This document shows positions 47,901 to 56,215 of a stretch of 58,425 nt of DNA, piece by piece. The position numbers were made by a program, and so were the translations under genes. Under the pieces are notes generated by a model, which had not been told where the DNA came from, did not search any database, and saw only the letters and a program-made list of their open reading frames with translations. The stretch's first letter is position 1, and every line of letters starts with the position of its first letter. Source of the DNA: an uncultured Clostridia bacterium (GTDB lineage Bacteria > Bacillota > Clostridia > Christensenellales > CAG-314); the NCBI GenBank assembly GCA_934294965.1, contig CAKRAM010000100.1, forward strand, positions 1-58,425, given 5' to 3'.

Positions 47901-49371
47901 CGCCGGCGTTATCGCACTTGTAAACGTTCAAGCCGTTTTCCATTGCGATTTCGGCAGCTTCGGAAACAAGTACGTCGCCTTTGCGTTCCTCGTAGGTTGC
48001 TTTGGGCAAATCCACAAGCACACGACCGCTGACTTCGATCTTTTCACCGTATACGTTAAGCACGCCGACGGGAGAAACGACCACACATCCCAAATGATTG
48101 CCCAAAACGGCTTCGTAGTCGTGAACGGATTGCGCTTTTGTTGCGTCGAACAACTCCGTGCAAATTTTGGTTGCCGTGTGAACACTGTCGATGCCGCTTT
48201 GTTGAATGTCGAATGCTTGCGACTCGGTAAGTTCGGTACCTGCCGGCAAAACGTGTTCAAACGGAACGGTTACGTCGGCATCCAAATATTGACCTACGCT
48301 TTGAGAAACGAAGTCGGCGTTACCGCTTACTTGTACGGGTACGGTTTTGCCGTCCTTGTTGAGAATTTTGATTTGTTCGACGACTTGACTGTCGGCTATA
48401 AGTTGAGCCTGTTCGGCGGTGAGGCAAGTGTACTTGGAAAAGGTAATAACGCGAACGTTTACGTCTTCGCCGAGAGTAACCCCTGCCAAACGTGCCGCAA
48501 GAGCAAGTTTTTTGTTGTACTTGTAGCGGCCGACGCGAGCCAAATCGTAACGCTTTGCGTCGAACAACAAGTCGTTCAAAGTTTTTTGAACCGATTCGTC
48601 AGTGGGAATTTCACCCGGGCGAACACGCTTGTAGATTTCCACCAACGATTCTTGGTCGGTTGCCGTGTCGTCCTTTGCATAGGTCAGGCACAACGTGGGA
48701 TCGTACTCGAACAGATCGGCAATGCGGTTGCCGCTGCGACTTTCCGCCACAGTTCCGTCGTGCAAAATTCCGCGAAGAAGCACCGTGATGGGTAATTTTC
48801 TGTTGCGGTCGATGTGAACGTTAAGGATGTTGTTGTTGGAATCGTGTTCGATTTCGAGCCATGCGCCGCGGCTGGGCATAGCCGTCGTATTGTAGACGGG
48901 TTTGCCGTTTTTATCTCTCAAAACGTCGCAATAGACGCCGGGAGAACGCACCAATTGGGAAACGATTACACGCTCCGCACCGTTGATGATAAAACTGCCC
49001 GTATCGGTCATCAGGGGGAAATCTCCCATGAACACTTCCTGATCCAAAAATTCGCCGGTGCCTTTGTTGGTAAGGCGGACGGTCAGTCGAAGGGGACTTG
49101 CGTACGTAGCGTCACGCAAGCGACATTCCGCTATGGAATACTTGGGCGTGAGATCGATGTGATGATCCAAAAATTCCAAGCGAAAGTGGCCGGCAAAGTC
49201 CTCGATGGGCGAAAAGTCCTCGAACACTTCCCGAATGCCTTGATCGAGAAACGCCTTGTAACTTGCCGTTTGCACCTCGATAAGGTCGGGCAAATCGGGA
49301 ACGTTTTCGGTTTTGGCAAAGGATTTTCTTTCGTGGTTACCGTACATAACCGTTTTGATGTCTTGTGGCAT
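44962..49371 (-). CDS. rpoB: DNA-directed RNA polymerase subunit beta, enlarged
   Basis: At 1469 residues this subunit is about 250-280 longer than usual in Firmicutes. The core is well conserved, including the rifampicin region [20 protein letters not shown] and the later [14 protein letters not shown]. The extra length has two sources. Residues about 290-570, between GRYKYNKKL and [16 protein letters not shown], are about 280 long instead of about 100. The last 100 residues are extremely Asp/Glu-rich. The ATG at 49371 is preferred over the TTG at 49377 because GAGGAG lies 8 nt upstream of it. It heads the rpoBC unit. Confidence 0.98.
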   Translation of the reverse strand: MPQDIKTVMYGNHERKSFAKTENVPDLPDLIEVQTASYKAFLDQGIREVFEDFSPIEDFAGHFRLEFLDHHIDLTPKYSIAECRLRDATYASPLRLTVRLTNKGTGEFLDQEVFMGDFPLMTDTGSFIINGAERVIVSQLVRSPGVYCDVLRDKNGKPVYNTTAMPSRGAWLEIEHDSNNNILNVHIDRNRKLPITVLLRGILHDGTVAESRSGNRIADLFEYDPTLCLTYAKDDTATDQESLVEIYKRVRPGEIPTDESVQKTLNDLLFDAKRYDLARVGRYKYNKKLALAARLAGVTLGEDVNVRVITFSKYTCLTAEQAQLIADSQVVEQIKILNKDGKTVPVQVSGNADFVSQSVGQYLDADVTVPFEHVLPAGTELTESQAFDIQQSGIDSVHTATKICTELFDATKAQSVHDYEAVLGNHLGCVVVSPVGVLNVYGEKIEVSGRVLVDLPKATYEERKGDVLVSEAAEIAMENGLNVYKCDNAGVIVLAKQCPAVKVIGNNTVDARIYALTKDKRFGAIDFKACGLYEAVDVSVLDEILSAGLSVEDTAEMLRARRDDLISKHITREDIIATVSYNLGLKYGIGTSDDIDHLGNRRVRSVGELLQNQFRIGISRLERVIRERMAIQEPGKATPQSLINVRPVSSAIKEFFGSSQLSQFMDQSNPIAELTHKRKLSALGPGGLNRERATFEVRDVHYTHYGRMCPIETPEGQNIGLITSLAGYARINEYGFIEAPYRRVDKIHNTVTDAIEYLSADEEDKYIIGQANEPLDEHGYFAHERVTCRRKDDILEFPREKVDYVDVSPRQLISVATSLIPFLENDDTNRALMGSNMQRQAVPLISPEAPIVATGIEAKIAHDSGVMILSKESGIVLKASDNKIIVQNDNGSLSMYDLKKFVRSNQGTCVNQKVIVKKGDRVEKGQVLADGPSTDGGELALGRNILIGFMTWEGYNYEDAVLLSERLVKEDLFTSVHIEEHEIECRETKLGPEEFTRDIPNVGDDALKDLDESGIVRIGAEVRPGDILVGKVTPKGETDLTPEERLLRAIFSEKAREVRDTSLRVPNGEGGIVVDVKVFTRENKDELDPGVSKLVRVYIAQKRKISVGDKMAGRHGNKGVVSRILPEEDMPFMEDGTPLQIVLNPLGVPSRMNIGQVLEVHLGLISKMLGWKIATPVFDGASEAEIRKLFEENGMVNPKTGKVDGKVQLYDGRTGEPFENRVTVGYMYYLKLIHLVDDKIHARSTGPYSLVTQQPLGGKAQCGGQRFGEMEVWALEAYGAANVLQEILTVKSDDVVGRVKTYEAIVKGENIPDPGIPESFKVLIKELQSLALDVKVLSADNEEIIVRDSIDDESDYNEIMLAEQEERRRQMHGLSEEDEITLHEGDEGSKFTDDDDDFSLDSLFENDENDAMSSLFGSDEDGKNAPADEENLDQGGLDSLLGALETDDEDDLDLFDDSDEDDEDGDDEE

Positions 49372-49903
49372 TGACAAAACTCCTCAAAAATATTTTTCAA
49401 AAAATTTAGCGAAAAGGGTTGCAATGTAGCCGAATTTTGTGTATGTTATTGGGGAAGGTTGGCTATTTGACCTCGCCCAAAGGAATGGATGAACGACAAA
49501 ACGCACCGCCGCTTTGCGTTTTTAGGCGCAATCGCTTGCGAAAATACGCCCGGTAAATTGCATATGCAAAAGATTTTGCGCTTGCAAAAGTCAACACACA
49601 AGACGACTTCCGCAAAAACTACGAAATTTGCATAAAAAGTGGCAAAAAACGTTAAAAATGCGTGTTTTGTCGACCATTTTGCCCTTGCGGGCATAAAATC
49701 GGACTAATATATATTATCACTCTTTGTGTCAATAGTCAAAGAGTATTACGGGCATAATATTATAAAAAAAATATCAAAATATTTTTTCGCTTTTGGACTT
49801 CTTCGGAAGCCCTATTTTTTGCGCATTTTTCCGCAAAACTTACAACGATAACACACGTTTGATAATTCAAAATTGTAACAAAGTTAATATAGAAATACGC
49901 AAA
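49372..49903. other. AT-rich intergenic region with the rpoBC promoter
   Basis: About 530 gene-free bases between rplL and rpoB. A minus-strand promoter lies at 49704-49732, so an rpoB leader of about 330 nt is predicted. Apart from this no hairpin, repeat or open frame stands out. Confidence 0.5.
49704..49732 (-). promoter_or_regulatory. Putative rpoBC promoter
   Basis: Minus-strand TTGACA (49732-49727), 17 nt, TATTAG (49709-49704). A second near-TTGACT overlaps it. The -35 is perfect, the -10 moderate. Confidence 0.55.
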
Positions 49904-49904
49904 A

Positions 49905-49941
49905 CAAAAAGCCCCGAAGGTGCGCACTGCACGTTCGGGGC
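49905..49941 (-). terminator. Terminator after rplL
   Basis: On the minus strand GCCCCGAA and TTCGGGGC pair around an inner GTGCAGTGCGCAC-type hairpin and run into TTTTTG. It separates the rplJL unit from rpoBC, so the latter needs its own promoter or readthrough. Confidence 0.85.
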
Positions 49942-49963
49942 AAATTTTGTAAGTTGACTTAAA

Positions 49964-50332
49964 TTACTTGAGTTCGGCTTCTGCGCCTGCATCCTTAAGT
50001 TTCTTAGCCATTTCTTCTGCAGCTTCCTTAGGAAGAGCTTCCTTAACGGTTGCGGGAGCGCTTTCAACAAGGTTTTTAGCTTCAACAAGACCAAGACCGG
50101 TAGCTTCGCGAACAGCTTTGATAACGGCAATTTTGTTTGCGCCGATAGACTTCAAAACTACGTCGAATTCTGTCTTTTCTTCAACAACGGGAGCAGCTGC
50201 TGCTGCGCCGCCTGCTACTGCTACGGGAGCAGCTGCGCTTACGCCGAATTCTTCTTCGATGGCGTGAACAAGTTCGTTAAGTTCCAAAACGGAAAGAGAT
50301 TTGATCTCTTCAATAAATTTTTGTGTATCCAT
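49964..50332 (-). CDS. rplL: Ribosomal protein L7/L12
   Basis: L7/L12 is the multicopy stalk protein that recruits translation GTPases. The 122-residue protein has the N-terminal dimerisation helices, the flexible Ala-rich hinge ([12 protein letters not shown]) and the C-terminal domain with [23 protein letters not shown] follows AGGAG. It is paired with rplJ upstream and ends at a terminator. Confidence 0.98.
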   Translation of the reverse strand: MDTQKFIEEIKSLSVLELNELVHAIEEEFGVSAAAPVAVAGGAAAAAPVVEEKTEFDVVLKSIGANKIAVIKAVREATGLGLVEAKNLVESAPATVKEALPKEAAEEMAKKLKDAGAEAELK

Positions 50333-50433
50333 TTTTATTCTCCTATAATATTTTTATTTGATGCCCTAGGGCGATTTTGCCGCTTACGCGACGGTTTTTG
50401 CTGCCGAAATTGCTCGGCATTGAGCCGAATATA

Positions 50434-50937
50434 CTACTCGGCTTTTTCGGCGATTGCGTTCAAAGCAACAGCCAATCCGCGCATAGGTGCGGACAAGACA
50501 GACACCAACATAGCAAGAAGAACTTCCTTGGAAGGAACTTTGCTCATAGCGTCCACGGTTGCGGCATCGGCAAATTTCTTGTCGAACATACCACACTTAA
50601 TTTGCATTGCCTTGTACTTGGCGATGCCATCCGAAGCAACTTTTGCCGCAGATACTGCGTCTTCCATACCGAAAGCGATTGCGCTGGGACCGTTCAAAGC
50701 TTCGTCAAACTCCGTATATCCGAGTTCGTGAAGGGCGATTTTGAACAAAGTGTTTTTAAGAACTTTGTATTCTACGCCGTTTTTACGAAATTCGGCACGG
50801 AATTCTGTGTCTTGGGCAACGGTCAGACCTTTGTAGTCCACGATGACGAAAGATTGGCAATTTTGGATTTGTTCCTTGATGCTTTCCACAACGTCTCTTT
50901 TGGCAAGTTGAGTTGCGCTAAGTTTCTTTTCGTGCAT
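50434..50937 (-). CDS. rplJ: Ribosomal protein L10
   Basis: L10 anchors the L7/L12 dimers at the base of the ribosomal stalk. The 167-residue protein begins with a helix (KRDVVESIKEQI) then VIVDYKGLTVAQDTEFRAEFRKNGVEYKVLKNTL, typical of the family, and ends in the helix that binds L12. The ATG at 50937 follows AAAGGAGG. The upstream gap contains an L10 leader with attenuator. Confidence 0.97.
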   Translation of the reverse strand: MHEKKLSATQLAKRDVVESIKEQIQNCQSFVIVDYKGLTVAQDTEFRAEFRKNGVEYKVLKNTLFKIALHELGYTEFDEALNGPSAIAFGMEDAVSAAKVASDGIAKYKAMQIKCGMFDKKFADAATVDAMSKVPSKEVLLAMLVSVLSAPMRGLAVALNAIAEKAE

Positions 50938-50967
50938 AACTATCCTCCTTTTAATATTATAAACAAA

Positions 50968-51062
50968 ACCCTTGCACCGCCGAATTGGGGTACAAGGGTA
51001 GGAGTGCAAAACAATTGCAGCCCTGCTGTACCTCGGCAAGATTTACTTATACACTTGCTGTC
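50968..51062 (-). ncRNA. Ribosomal protein L10 leader with attenuator
   Basis: In the rplA-rplJ gap the minus strand carries ACAGCAAGTG...CTTGCCGAGGT, matching the conserved core I recall for the L10 leader (Rfam RF00557). It is followed by an intrinsic terminator hairpin, ACCCTTG...CAAGGGT, with TTTTG (50968-50999 plus T-run). This is the arrangement by which excess L10(L12)4 lowers rplJL transcription or translation. Confidence 0.85.
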
Positions 51063-51094
51063 TTAGGAACGGTCAGAGTTTATTTATTTGTGTT

Positions 51095-51778
51095 TTAGCC
51101 TTTGTAGGCAACTTTGATACCGGGGCCCATGGTGGTTGCAATTGCAATAGACTTGAGGTAAGTACCTTTTGCACTTGCCGGCTTAGCTTTGATGATTGCA
51201 TCCATAATGCTGGTAACGTTTTCCAAAAGTTTTTCTTTTCCGAAAGACTTTTTGCCGAAAATTACGTGGCAGATGGATTGTTTGTCTACACGATATTCAA
51301 CCTTACCTGCTTTTACGTCGTGGATTGCTTTGGTTACGTCCATAGTAACGGTGCCGCTCTTGGGGTTGGGCATCAAGCCTTTGGGACCAAGAACTTTACC
51401 CATACGACCTACCAAGCCCATCATATCGGGAGTGGTGATCATAACGTCAAAGTCAAACCAGTTTTCTTTTTGAATCTTTTCGATGTATTCTTCTGCGCCA
51501 ACGTAATCGGCACCGGCTGCTTGCGCTTCGTCGGCTTTTGCGCCTTTTGCGATTACCAAAACGCGAACGGATTTACCTGTTCCGTTGGGAAGAACGACAA
51601 CGCCACGAACTTGTTGATCGGCGTGACGGCTGTCTACGCCCAATTTTACGTGAAGTTCCAACGTTTCGTCAAACTTGGCGGGAGCGATTTCCAAAGCCTT
51701 TTCGATGGCTTCTGCCATTTCGTATTGCTTGGTTTTATCGTACTTTTTAAGTGCGTCTACATACTTTTTACCTTTCAT
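51095..51778 (-). CDS. rplA: Ribosomal protein L1
   Basis: L1 forms the mobile stalk at the ribosomal E site and in many bacteria represses its own operon. The 227-residue protein has the standard sequence, for example [21 protein letters not shown] and [12 protein letters not shown]. The ATG at 51778 follows AAGGAGG and lies 11 nt after rplK, so the two are cotranscribed. Confidence 0.98.
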   Translation of the reverse strand: MKGKKYVDALKKYDKTKQYEMAEAIEKALEIAPAKFDETLELHVKLGVDSRHADQQVRGVVVLPNGTGKSVRVLVIAKGAKADEAQAAGADYVGAEEYIEKIQKENWFDFDVMITTPDMMGLVGRMGKVLGPKGLMPNPKSGTVTMDVTKAIHDVKAGKVEYRVDKQSICHVIFGKKSFGKEKLLENVTSIMDAIIKAKPASAKGTYLKSIAIATTMGPGIKVAYKG

Positions 51779-51789
51779 TTGGCACCTCC

Positions 51790-52215
51790 TTAACCTTCGA
51801 CCACGATACCCATACTGCGAGCAGTACCGGCAATCATCGAGCAAGCAGATTCCAAGCTGGCGGCGTTAAGGTCAACCATCTTGAGTTTTGCAATTTCTTC
51901 GATTTGTGCGTGAGTGATCTTGGCAACTTTCGTTTTGTTGGGGGTTGCACTGCCGCTTTCGATGCCGCATGCCTTTTTGATAAGCACGGGTGCGGGCGGA
52001 GTTTTGAGAATGAAAGTGAAGCTGTGATCTTGATAGATTGTTACGATTACAGGAATGATAAGTCCTGCTTTGTCTGCGGTTTTGGCGTTAAATTCCTTGG
52101 TGAAACCGGGAATGTTGATTCCGTGAGGGCCCAATGCCGAACCTACCGGGGGTGCCGGAGTGGCTTTGCCTGCCGGAAGTTGAAGTTTTACAACCGCCGT
52201 GACTTTTTTTGCCAT
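51790..52215 (-). CDS. rplK: Ribosomal protein L11
   Basis: L11 binds the GTPase-associated region of 23S rRNA and is needed for RelA-type stringent sensing. The 141-residue protein has the Pro-rich [19 protein letters not shown] linker and a normal C-terminal rRNA-binding domain. The ATG at 52215 follows AGGAGG. The 100-nt upstream gap may hold an L1-binding leader. Confidence 0.98.
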   Translation of the reverse strand: MAKKVTAVVKLQLPAGKATPAPPVGSALGPHGINIPGFTKEFNAKTADKAGLIIPVIVTIYQDHSFTFILKTPPAPVLIKKACGIESGSATPNKTKVAKITHAQIEEIAKLKMVDLNAASLESACSMIAGTARSMGIVVEG

Positions 52216-52231
52216 AAATGATTTCCTCCTA

Positions 52232-52280
52232 TTCGTGGTATAGCGGCACAAAACGATGCTTGCGCCTCCCATCACAAAGA
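52232..52280 (-). promoter_or_regulatory. Probable L1-binding leader of rplKA
   Basis: On the minus strand GTGATGGGAGGCGC and GTGCCGCTATACCAC flank a short loop and can pair with an internal bulge. This resembles the L1-site mimics I recall from rplK leaders (GGGAGG with ACCAC). It lies directly before the rplK ribosome-binding site. Confidence 0.55.
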
Positions 52281-52317
52281 TAAGCCCCTTTGCGTGCGGG
52301 CAAAAACACTGCCGAAA

Positions 52318-52872
52318 CTACTCCTTGCCAGAAGTAACCTCGGTAGGATTGTTCAATTTTTCGATCTGCACAAAGTCCATATCCACGGACGTTTCGCGAC
52401 CGAACATATTCAAAAGAACCTGCGCCTTTTGGCGCAACGCGTCCTTTTCCTTCACAACGCCCACAAGCCCTTCAAACGGACCGGAAACAACGGTTATGCT
52501 GTCCCCTACTTCCACATCGAAGTTGACCACGCGTTCTTCCAAACGCAGGCGTTTGATTTCGTCCTCTTCCAAGGGCCAAGCCTTACCGTTGGGACCTACA
52601 AAACCCGTTACGCCGCGCGTGTTGGTTAGCATAAACCACAATTGAGAGGAATACACCATTTTGATAAACACGTAGCAGGGCATAACTTTGGCTTCGTACG
52701 CCTTACGCTTGCCGTTACGTTCCTCGATAAGCGTTTCGGTGGGAATTTTGATATCCAAAATGACATCTTGCAAACTTCCGTTTTCCACCATTTGCTCGAT
52801 GCTCTTTTTTACCAAACTTTCATACCCGGAATAGGTGTGAAGGATATACCATTTTGCTTGATTTTCGCTCAT
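52318..52872 (-). CDS. nusG: Transcription termination/antitermination protein NusG
   Basis: NusG binds the RNA polymerase clamp and modulates pausing and Rho. The 184-residue protein has the NGN domain (WYILHTYSGYE, then VMPCYVFIKM) and the C-terminal KOW domain (VGDSITVVSGPFEGLVGVV). It follows secE by 4 nt. The ribosome-binding site is weak (AGAG), suggesting coupling to secE. Confidence 0.98.
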   Translation of the reverse strand: MSENQAKWYILHTYSGYESLVKKSIEQMVENGSLQDVILDIKIPTETLIEERNGKRKAYEAKVMPCYVFIKMVYSSQLWFMLTNTRGVTGFVGPNGKAWPLEEDEIKRLRLEERVVNFDVEVGDSITVVSGPFEGLVGVVKEKDALRQKAQVLLNMFGRETSVDMDFVQIEKLNNPTEVTSGKE

Positions 52873-52876
52873 AGCT

Positions 52877-53086
52877 CTACTTTTTTGCCAAGTTAATAAG
52901 TGCGGTCAAGCCGACGTCCACGCCGAAGATGACGACGCCAAAGAATAAAACTACAAGCAAAACGATGCCGGTGTTTTTTGCAACGGTTTTGAAATTGGGC
53001 CAGGTTACCTTTTTAAGTTCGGACCAGCTTTTGGAAAAGAATCTTCCCAATTTGCCTTGTTTTTTTGCTTTTTGTTGTTCCGCCAT
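52877..53086 (-). CDS. secE: Preprotein translocase subunit SecE
   Basis: SecE is the small stabilising subunit of the SecYEG channel. The 69-residue protein has a basic cytoplasmic part (SWSELKKVTWPNFKTVAKNT, including the conserved KKVTWP) and one transmembrane helix. This is the short Firmicutes form. It lies between rpmG and nusG as usual, and the ATG follows AAGGAG. Confidence 0.96.
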   Translation of the reverse strand: MAEQQKAKKQGKLGRFFSKSWSELKKVTWPNFKTVAKNTGIVLLVVLFFGVVIFGVDVGLTALINLAKK

Positions 53087-53098
53087 TACCGTATCTCC

Positions 53099-53266
53099 TT
53101 ACTTAGCTTCTTTGTGAGCGGTATGCTTTTTGCAAAATCTGCAATACTTGTTGAACTCCAATCTGTCGGTAGTGGTTTTACCGTTTTTATAAGTATCGTA
53201 GTTACGTTGTTTGCATTCCGTGCAAGCAAGAACAACCTTTACTCTGTTACCTTTTTTCGCTGCCAT
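53099..53266 (-). CDS. rpmG: Ribosomal protein L33
   Basis: L33 is a small 50S protein. The 55-residue product has two CxxC pairs (ACTECK and YCRFCK), so it is the zinc-binding form. It has a few extra residues relative to the usual 49-50. The ATG at 53266 follows AGGAG at about 10 nt. It is first in the rpmG-secE-nusG-rplKA transcript, driven by the promoter at 53350-53378. Confidence 0.96.
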   Translation of the reverse strand: MAAKKGNRVKVVLACTECKQRNYDTYKNGKTTTDRLEFNKYCRFCKKHTAHKEAK

Positions 53267-53349
53267 AGCTTCAGATTCTCCTGTTATTTGCGCCAAAAAA
53301 CGTATTTTTGCACGCAAAAAATTACACCCCTCTATAGAAGTGCTTGATT

Positions 53350-53378
53350 ATGATAGCACAAAGCAATCGTCAAGTCAA
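53350..53378 (-). promoter_or_regulatory. Promoter of the rpmG-secE-nusG-rplKA operon
   Basis: Minus-strand TTGACT (53378-53373), 17 nt, TATCAT (53355-53350), about 85 nt before the rpmG ATG. Confidence 0.7.
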
Positions 53379-53428
53379 CTGATTTTTTCAATTTGGCAAA
53401 CGAAATTAAAAAATATTTGAAAACCGTA

Positions 53429-53457
53429 TTGACAGCAAAATTGTTTTGCATTACAAT
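53429..53457 (+). promoter_or_regulatory. Strong consensus promoter with no gene close downstream
   Basis: TTGACA (53429-53434), 17-nt spacer, TACAAT (53452-53457) on the plus strand. The next plus-strand start codon, that of cytidine deaminase, is 510 nt away. A GC-rich hairpin region directly follows the predicted start point. Confidence 0.7.
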
Positions 53458-53469
53458 ATTCGTCCCTAC

Positions 53470-53550
53470 CGAACCGACCACCGCCGAGGGCGGTTCCGCC
53501 GGTTCGCCGCCGAGGGCGGTTCCGTTAGTTCGTGTGCAAAGTAAGCGAAC
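53470..53550 (+). repeat. GC-rich hairpin and short repeats
   Basis: GAACCG...CGGTTC encloses ACCGCC-GAG-GGCGGT. The block CCGCCGAGGGCGGTTCCG occurs twice (about 53480 and 53508). At 53521-53550 a 30-nt block, with hairpin GTTCG...CGAAC, recurs at 58067-58096 with three mismatches. Confidence 0.75.
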
Positions 53551-53634
53551 AATTTGGAACAGCAGGCATTTGAAAAGCATACGACACAATTTCGCAAAGC
53601 CGATTGAATAATATGCGACCGACTGTCCCAATAC

Positions 53635-53773
53635 GTCATTCTGAGCCTGTCGAAGGATCCCCTGGAAAGGGACCTTATGGAAAATTGACTGTTTATTGCA
53701 ACACACTACCGATGTTCACAATGTGTCCGTTCCCGGTGATGTTTCGACTGCACTTCGTTCCGCTCAACATGAC
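53635..53773. mobile_element. MITE-like element with terminal inverted repeats
   Basis: The left end GTCATTCTGAGCCTGTCGAAG and the inverted right end GTCATGTTGAGCGGAACGAAG agree in the blocks GTCAT, TGAGC and CGAAG. The 139-bp unit encodes nothing. A further partial end (GCGCTCAATATGAC) lies at about 53862. Such GTCATTCTGAGC elements are, to my knowledge, widespread in bacterial genomes. Confidence 0.6.
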
Positions 53774-53926
53774 ATATGGGAAGCAACGAACAACTGTATA
53801 TAATTGGTCAAGAAGAACACAATCGACTAAACCTACAAAACAGGCTTTGCCTGCGCTCAATATGACATGTCGGAAGCAGCCGGTATCTGCGCGCGGTTTG
53901 CAAAATCAAATCAAAATGTTTTTTTA

Positions 53927-53948
53927 CTAATACTGTATAGTATATTAG
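53927..53948. promoter_or_regulatory. Palindrome directly before the cytidine deaminase ribosome-binding site
   Basis: CTAATACTGTATAGTATATTAG is an imperfect palindrome that also contains -10-like TATAGT. It ends 7 nt before ACGGAGG. It may be an operator or promoter element for the deaminase gene. Confidence 0.4.
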
Positions 53949-53968
53949 TTTTTACGGAGGTACACAAA

Positions 53969-54385
53969 ATGGTAGACTACAAATTGTTGGTAAAAGAAGC
54001 CTACGAGGCGCAAAAAATGGCGTACACACCCTACTCTCATTGGAACGTGGGCGCGGCGTTGCTGACGGCGGACGGCAAAATCTACCGCGGTTGCAACATC
54101 GAAAGTTCCACGTTTTCCCCCACCAATTGCGCCGAACGCACGGCAATATTCAAAGCCGTTTCCGAAGGTGAACGGGACTTTGTGGCAATCGCTATCGTCG
54201 GCAACGACAAGGATACCCCTATCGGACAGGGCGATTTTTGCCCGCCTTGCGGAGTATGCCGCCAAGTGATGACCGAGTTTTGCGGCGGCGATTTTGAAAT
54301 CGTTTTGGCAAAGGACTACGACAAATTTGAAGTGTACACTTTGGAGGAAATGATGCCCCACTTTAGTTTGCCGCTAAAAAAATAG
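53969..54385 (+). CDS. cdd: Cytidine deaminase
   Basis: This enzyme deaminates cytidine and deoxycytidine to uridine in pyrimidine salvage. The 138-residue protein has the tetrameric-type zinc site: CNIESSTFSPTNCAERTAIFKA with the catalytic Glu, and CPPCGVCRQ. YTPYSHWNVGAAL precedes it, as usual. The ATG at 53969 follows ACGGAGG. It stands alone and ends at a strong terminator. Confidence 0.97.
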   Translation: MVDYKLLVKEAYEAQKMAYTPYSHWNVGAALLTADGKIYRGCNIESSTFSPTNCAERTAIFKAVSEGERDFVAIAIVGNDKDTPIGQGDFCPPCGVCRQVMTEFCGGDFEIVLAKDYDKFEVYTLEEMMPHFSLPLKK

Positions 54386-54407
54386 CACAACCGACCTAAA
54401 AAGCATA

Positions 54408-54441
54408 ATGCCCCGCTTCGGATTTCTCCGAAACGGGGCAT
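54408..54441 (+). terminator. Terminator after cdd
   Basis: ATGCCCCG(CTTCGG-ATTT-CTCCGAAA)CGGGGCAT forms a two-part stem followed by CTTTCT. The T-run is imperfect but the stem is very strong. Confidence 0.75.
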
Positions 54442-54581
54442 CTTTCTGCCACCACGAATATTGACGCACTGTTTGCACCGATATTTTAGGCACACCCTGC
54501 CCACACACATCAACGGCAGGGACTTTTATGCACGTCGCATTGGCAATGCCGCCGCGACGGATAAAAGACGATAAATTTTTC

Positions 54582-54641
54582 AGGCGCGATTCGCCTGTTT
54601 GCAACTCGGCACCGCTTTGCAAATGAGATTTGCAAGCAGGC
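54582..54641. repeat. Paired hairpins after the pilin-like gene
   Basis: CAGGCG-CGATT-CGCCTG is followed by GCCTGTTTGCAA...TTGCAAGCAGGC (one wobble) enclosing a 25-nt loop. There is no T-run on the minus strand, so it is not a standard terminator for the pilin-like gene ending at 54665. Confidence 0.5.
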
Positions 54642-54664
54642 TAACGTTGCAGGTTTTGGCAAAA

Positions 54665-56215
54665 CTAGTTTGCTTTTACTACGGTGTACAGTATTACGCC
54701 GGAAGCAGAAGTTTCGCGCGATTCAACAGTATAATCTTTTGCGCAGAAGTTGGTATGTTCCCCCTCTGCCCAACAATCTGCAGGGTTAAATTTTTCGAAC
54801 GTTCCGCCGGTAACGCTGATTTTTGCCGTTCCGGCTTTTCTGTTTGCATCATAACAGTTCAAAACAAATCCGTCCGCCTTGTTTGCATCAGAATATTTTT
54901 GTTGAACACTATATGTTCCGCCTTTAACTAGCAACTCTCCTTCATATACATAAACTGCATGGATATTACCGTTGAATGTGCCGTTTTCAATTACACACTT
55001 TGCACCGTCTTGAAGATCAACGGCATAGCAATCGTTGGCTTTTGCGACGAATGATCCATTTCCAGTGATAGTCAAACTGCCGGCTCTTCCACTAATCAAA
55101 CTCCAGTTGCTCGCATCCTCATTAGGAACATCCCACAAGTCCGAAGTATTGCTTACAGTTTTACCATTAGCATCCAATGTGATTGACTTTCCGTCTTTAA
55201 GAGAAACCGTCAATTTGAGATCCACATTTTCAAGTAACTTAACTGTATCTCCGTTCTTTGCAATGTCAAATGCAGATTGCAAATCTTTGAATTGAATTCC
55301 GTTAATTTCTGCAACACCGTTTTCTACAACTGCGCTGTTTTGGGATGCGGTCTTAACTTGGTCGGTGGTTTTAACTTCGGACACTTCTACGGTTGCGCCG
55401 TTTACGGTAACCGTAACGTCATTCGCACCCTTGGAGTAGCCGGCGATTGTTGCGCCTTGTTCGGTTGCAACTATAACACTGCTATTTACAACGTTAAGTT
55501 CAATGACTTTTGCAGTTGCTTCCGCAACGAAACGTCCTTTTGCAATGCTGACGTATGCAGATACGCCAAATTCGTGATAGGAATTTTCCTTAACTGCCAC
55601 AATGTTTGTAAAATCTGCCGCGCCGTAGTGAGCCACTTCACTATTTTCAGCGTTGATTTCCAATGTGCCACCATTTGTACGAATGGTAACGTTTTGCGTT
55701 CCGTTATATGTTACGTTTACGCCTGTATTTTCACCTACGTCCAAGCCGGAAGTTACAGTAAGAGTTGTTTCTGCTGCCACTTCGTATGCAAGGTAATTGC
55801 TGTACTTGGCATCCAAACCTTTTTCTTCGTGAGCAATCTTCCAAACGGTTGCGTCGTTGGGAATTTGTTCTCCGTTTGCGGAATAAACGACCTTGCCGTC
55901 TTCCACAAGTGCAAAGCGATTGCTGGTGGAGTTCCAAACAATTTCGCCCGAGCTGCGCGGAGTGAGTTTTTCGACTGAAAAACCATATTCCTTGGCAACC
56001 TTAAGTGCCTGATTCATCGTTGTCGGCTTATCCGTCACGTCTTCTGCTGCAAGTGCCTCGTTGATGTTGCGTACCAAAGCGGTATCGCTGGAAACATTTG
56101 CCTTTTTGATTACAGATACAAACGTGGGGATGAGAACGCCGGCAAGAATTGCAATTACTGCTATCACGATGACAAGTTCGATGATCGTGAAACCGCGTTT
56201 TTTGCTGTTTGTCAT
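54665..56215 (-). CDS. Type IV prepilin-like protein fused to a beta-helix-like domain
   Basis: The 516-residue protein opens with a class III (type IV prepilin) signal: MTNSKKRG|FTIIELVIVIAVIAILAG, cleaved after Gly8, with the +5 Glu13 needed for assembly. A pilin-like helix and short domain extend to about 130. The rest is a long beta-rich region with GG, NGT and TV repeats (for example KDGKSITLDANGKTV and GAKCVIENGTFNGNIHAV). This looks like a right-handed beta-helix or pectate-lyase-like adhesin. Normal pilins are 130-200 residues. No pilus ATPase, peptidase or platform gene is in the window. A leader of about 300 nt precedes it. Confidence 0.85.
   Translation of the reverse strand: MTNSKKRGFTIIELVIVIAVIAILAGVLIPTFVSVIKKANVSSDTALVRNINEALAAEDVTDKPTTMNQALKVAKEYGFSVEKLTPRSSGEIVWNSTSNRFALVEDGKVVYSANGEQIPNDATVWKIAHEEKGLDAKYSNYLAYEVAAETTLTVTSGLDVGENTGVNVTYNGTQNVTIRTNGGTLEINAENSEVAHYGAADFTNIVAVKENSYHEFGVSAYVSIAKGRFVAEATAKVIELNVVNSSVIVATEQGATIAGYSKGANDVTVTVNGATVEVSEVKTTDQVKTASQNSAVVENGVAEINGIQFKDLQSAFDIAKNGDTVKLLENVDLKLTVSLKDGKSITLDANGKTVSNTSDLWDVPNEDASNWSLISGRAGSLTITGNGSFVAKANDCYAVDLQDGAKCVIENGTFNGNIHAVYVYEGELLVKGGTYSVQQKYSDANKADGFVLNCYDANRKAGTAKISVTGGTFEKFNPADCWAEGEHTNFCAKDYTVESRETSASGVILYTVVKAN

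Noticed and set aside
53604..53930. 108-codon plus-strand open frame between rpmG and cdd
   Set aside because: It runs through the MITE-like element, and its sequence is what repeats of this type give when translated.
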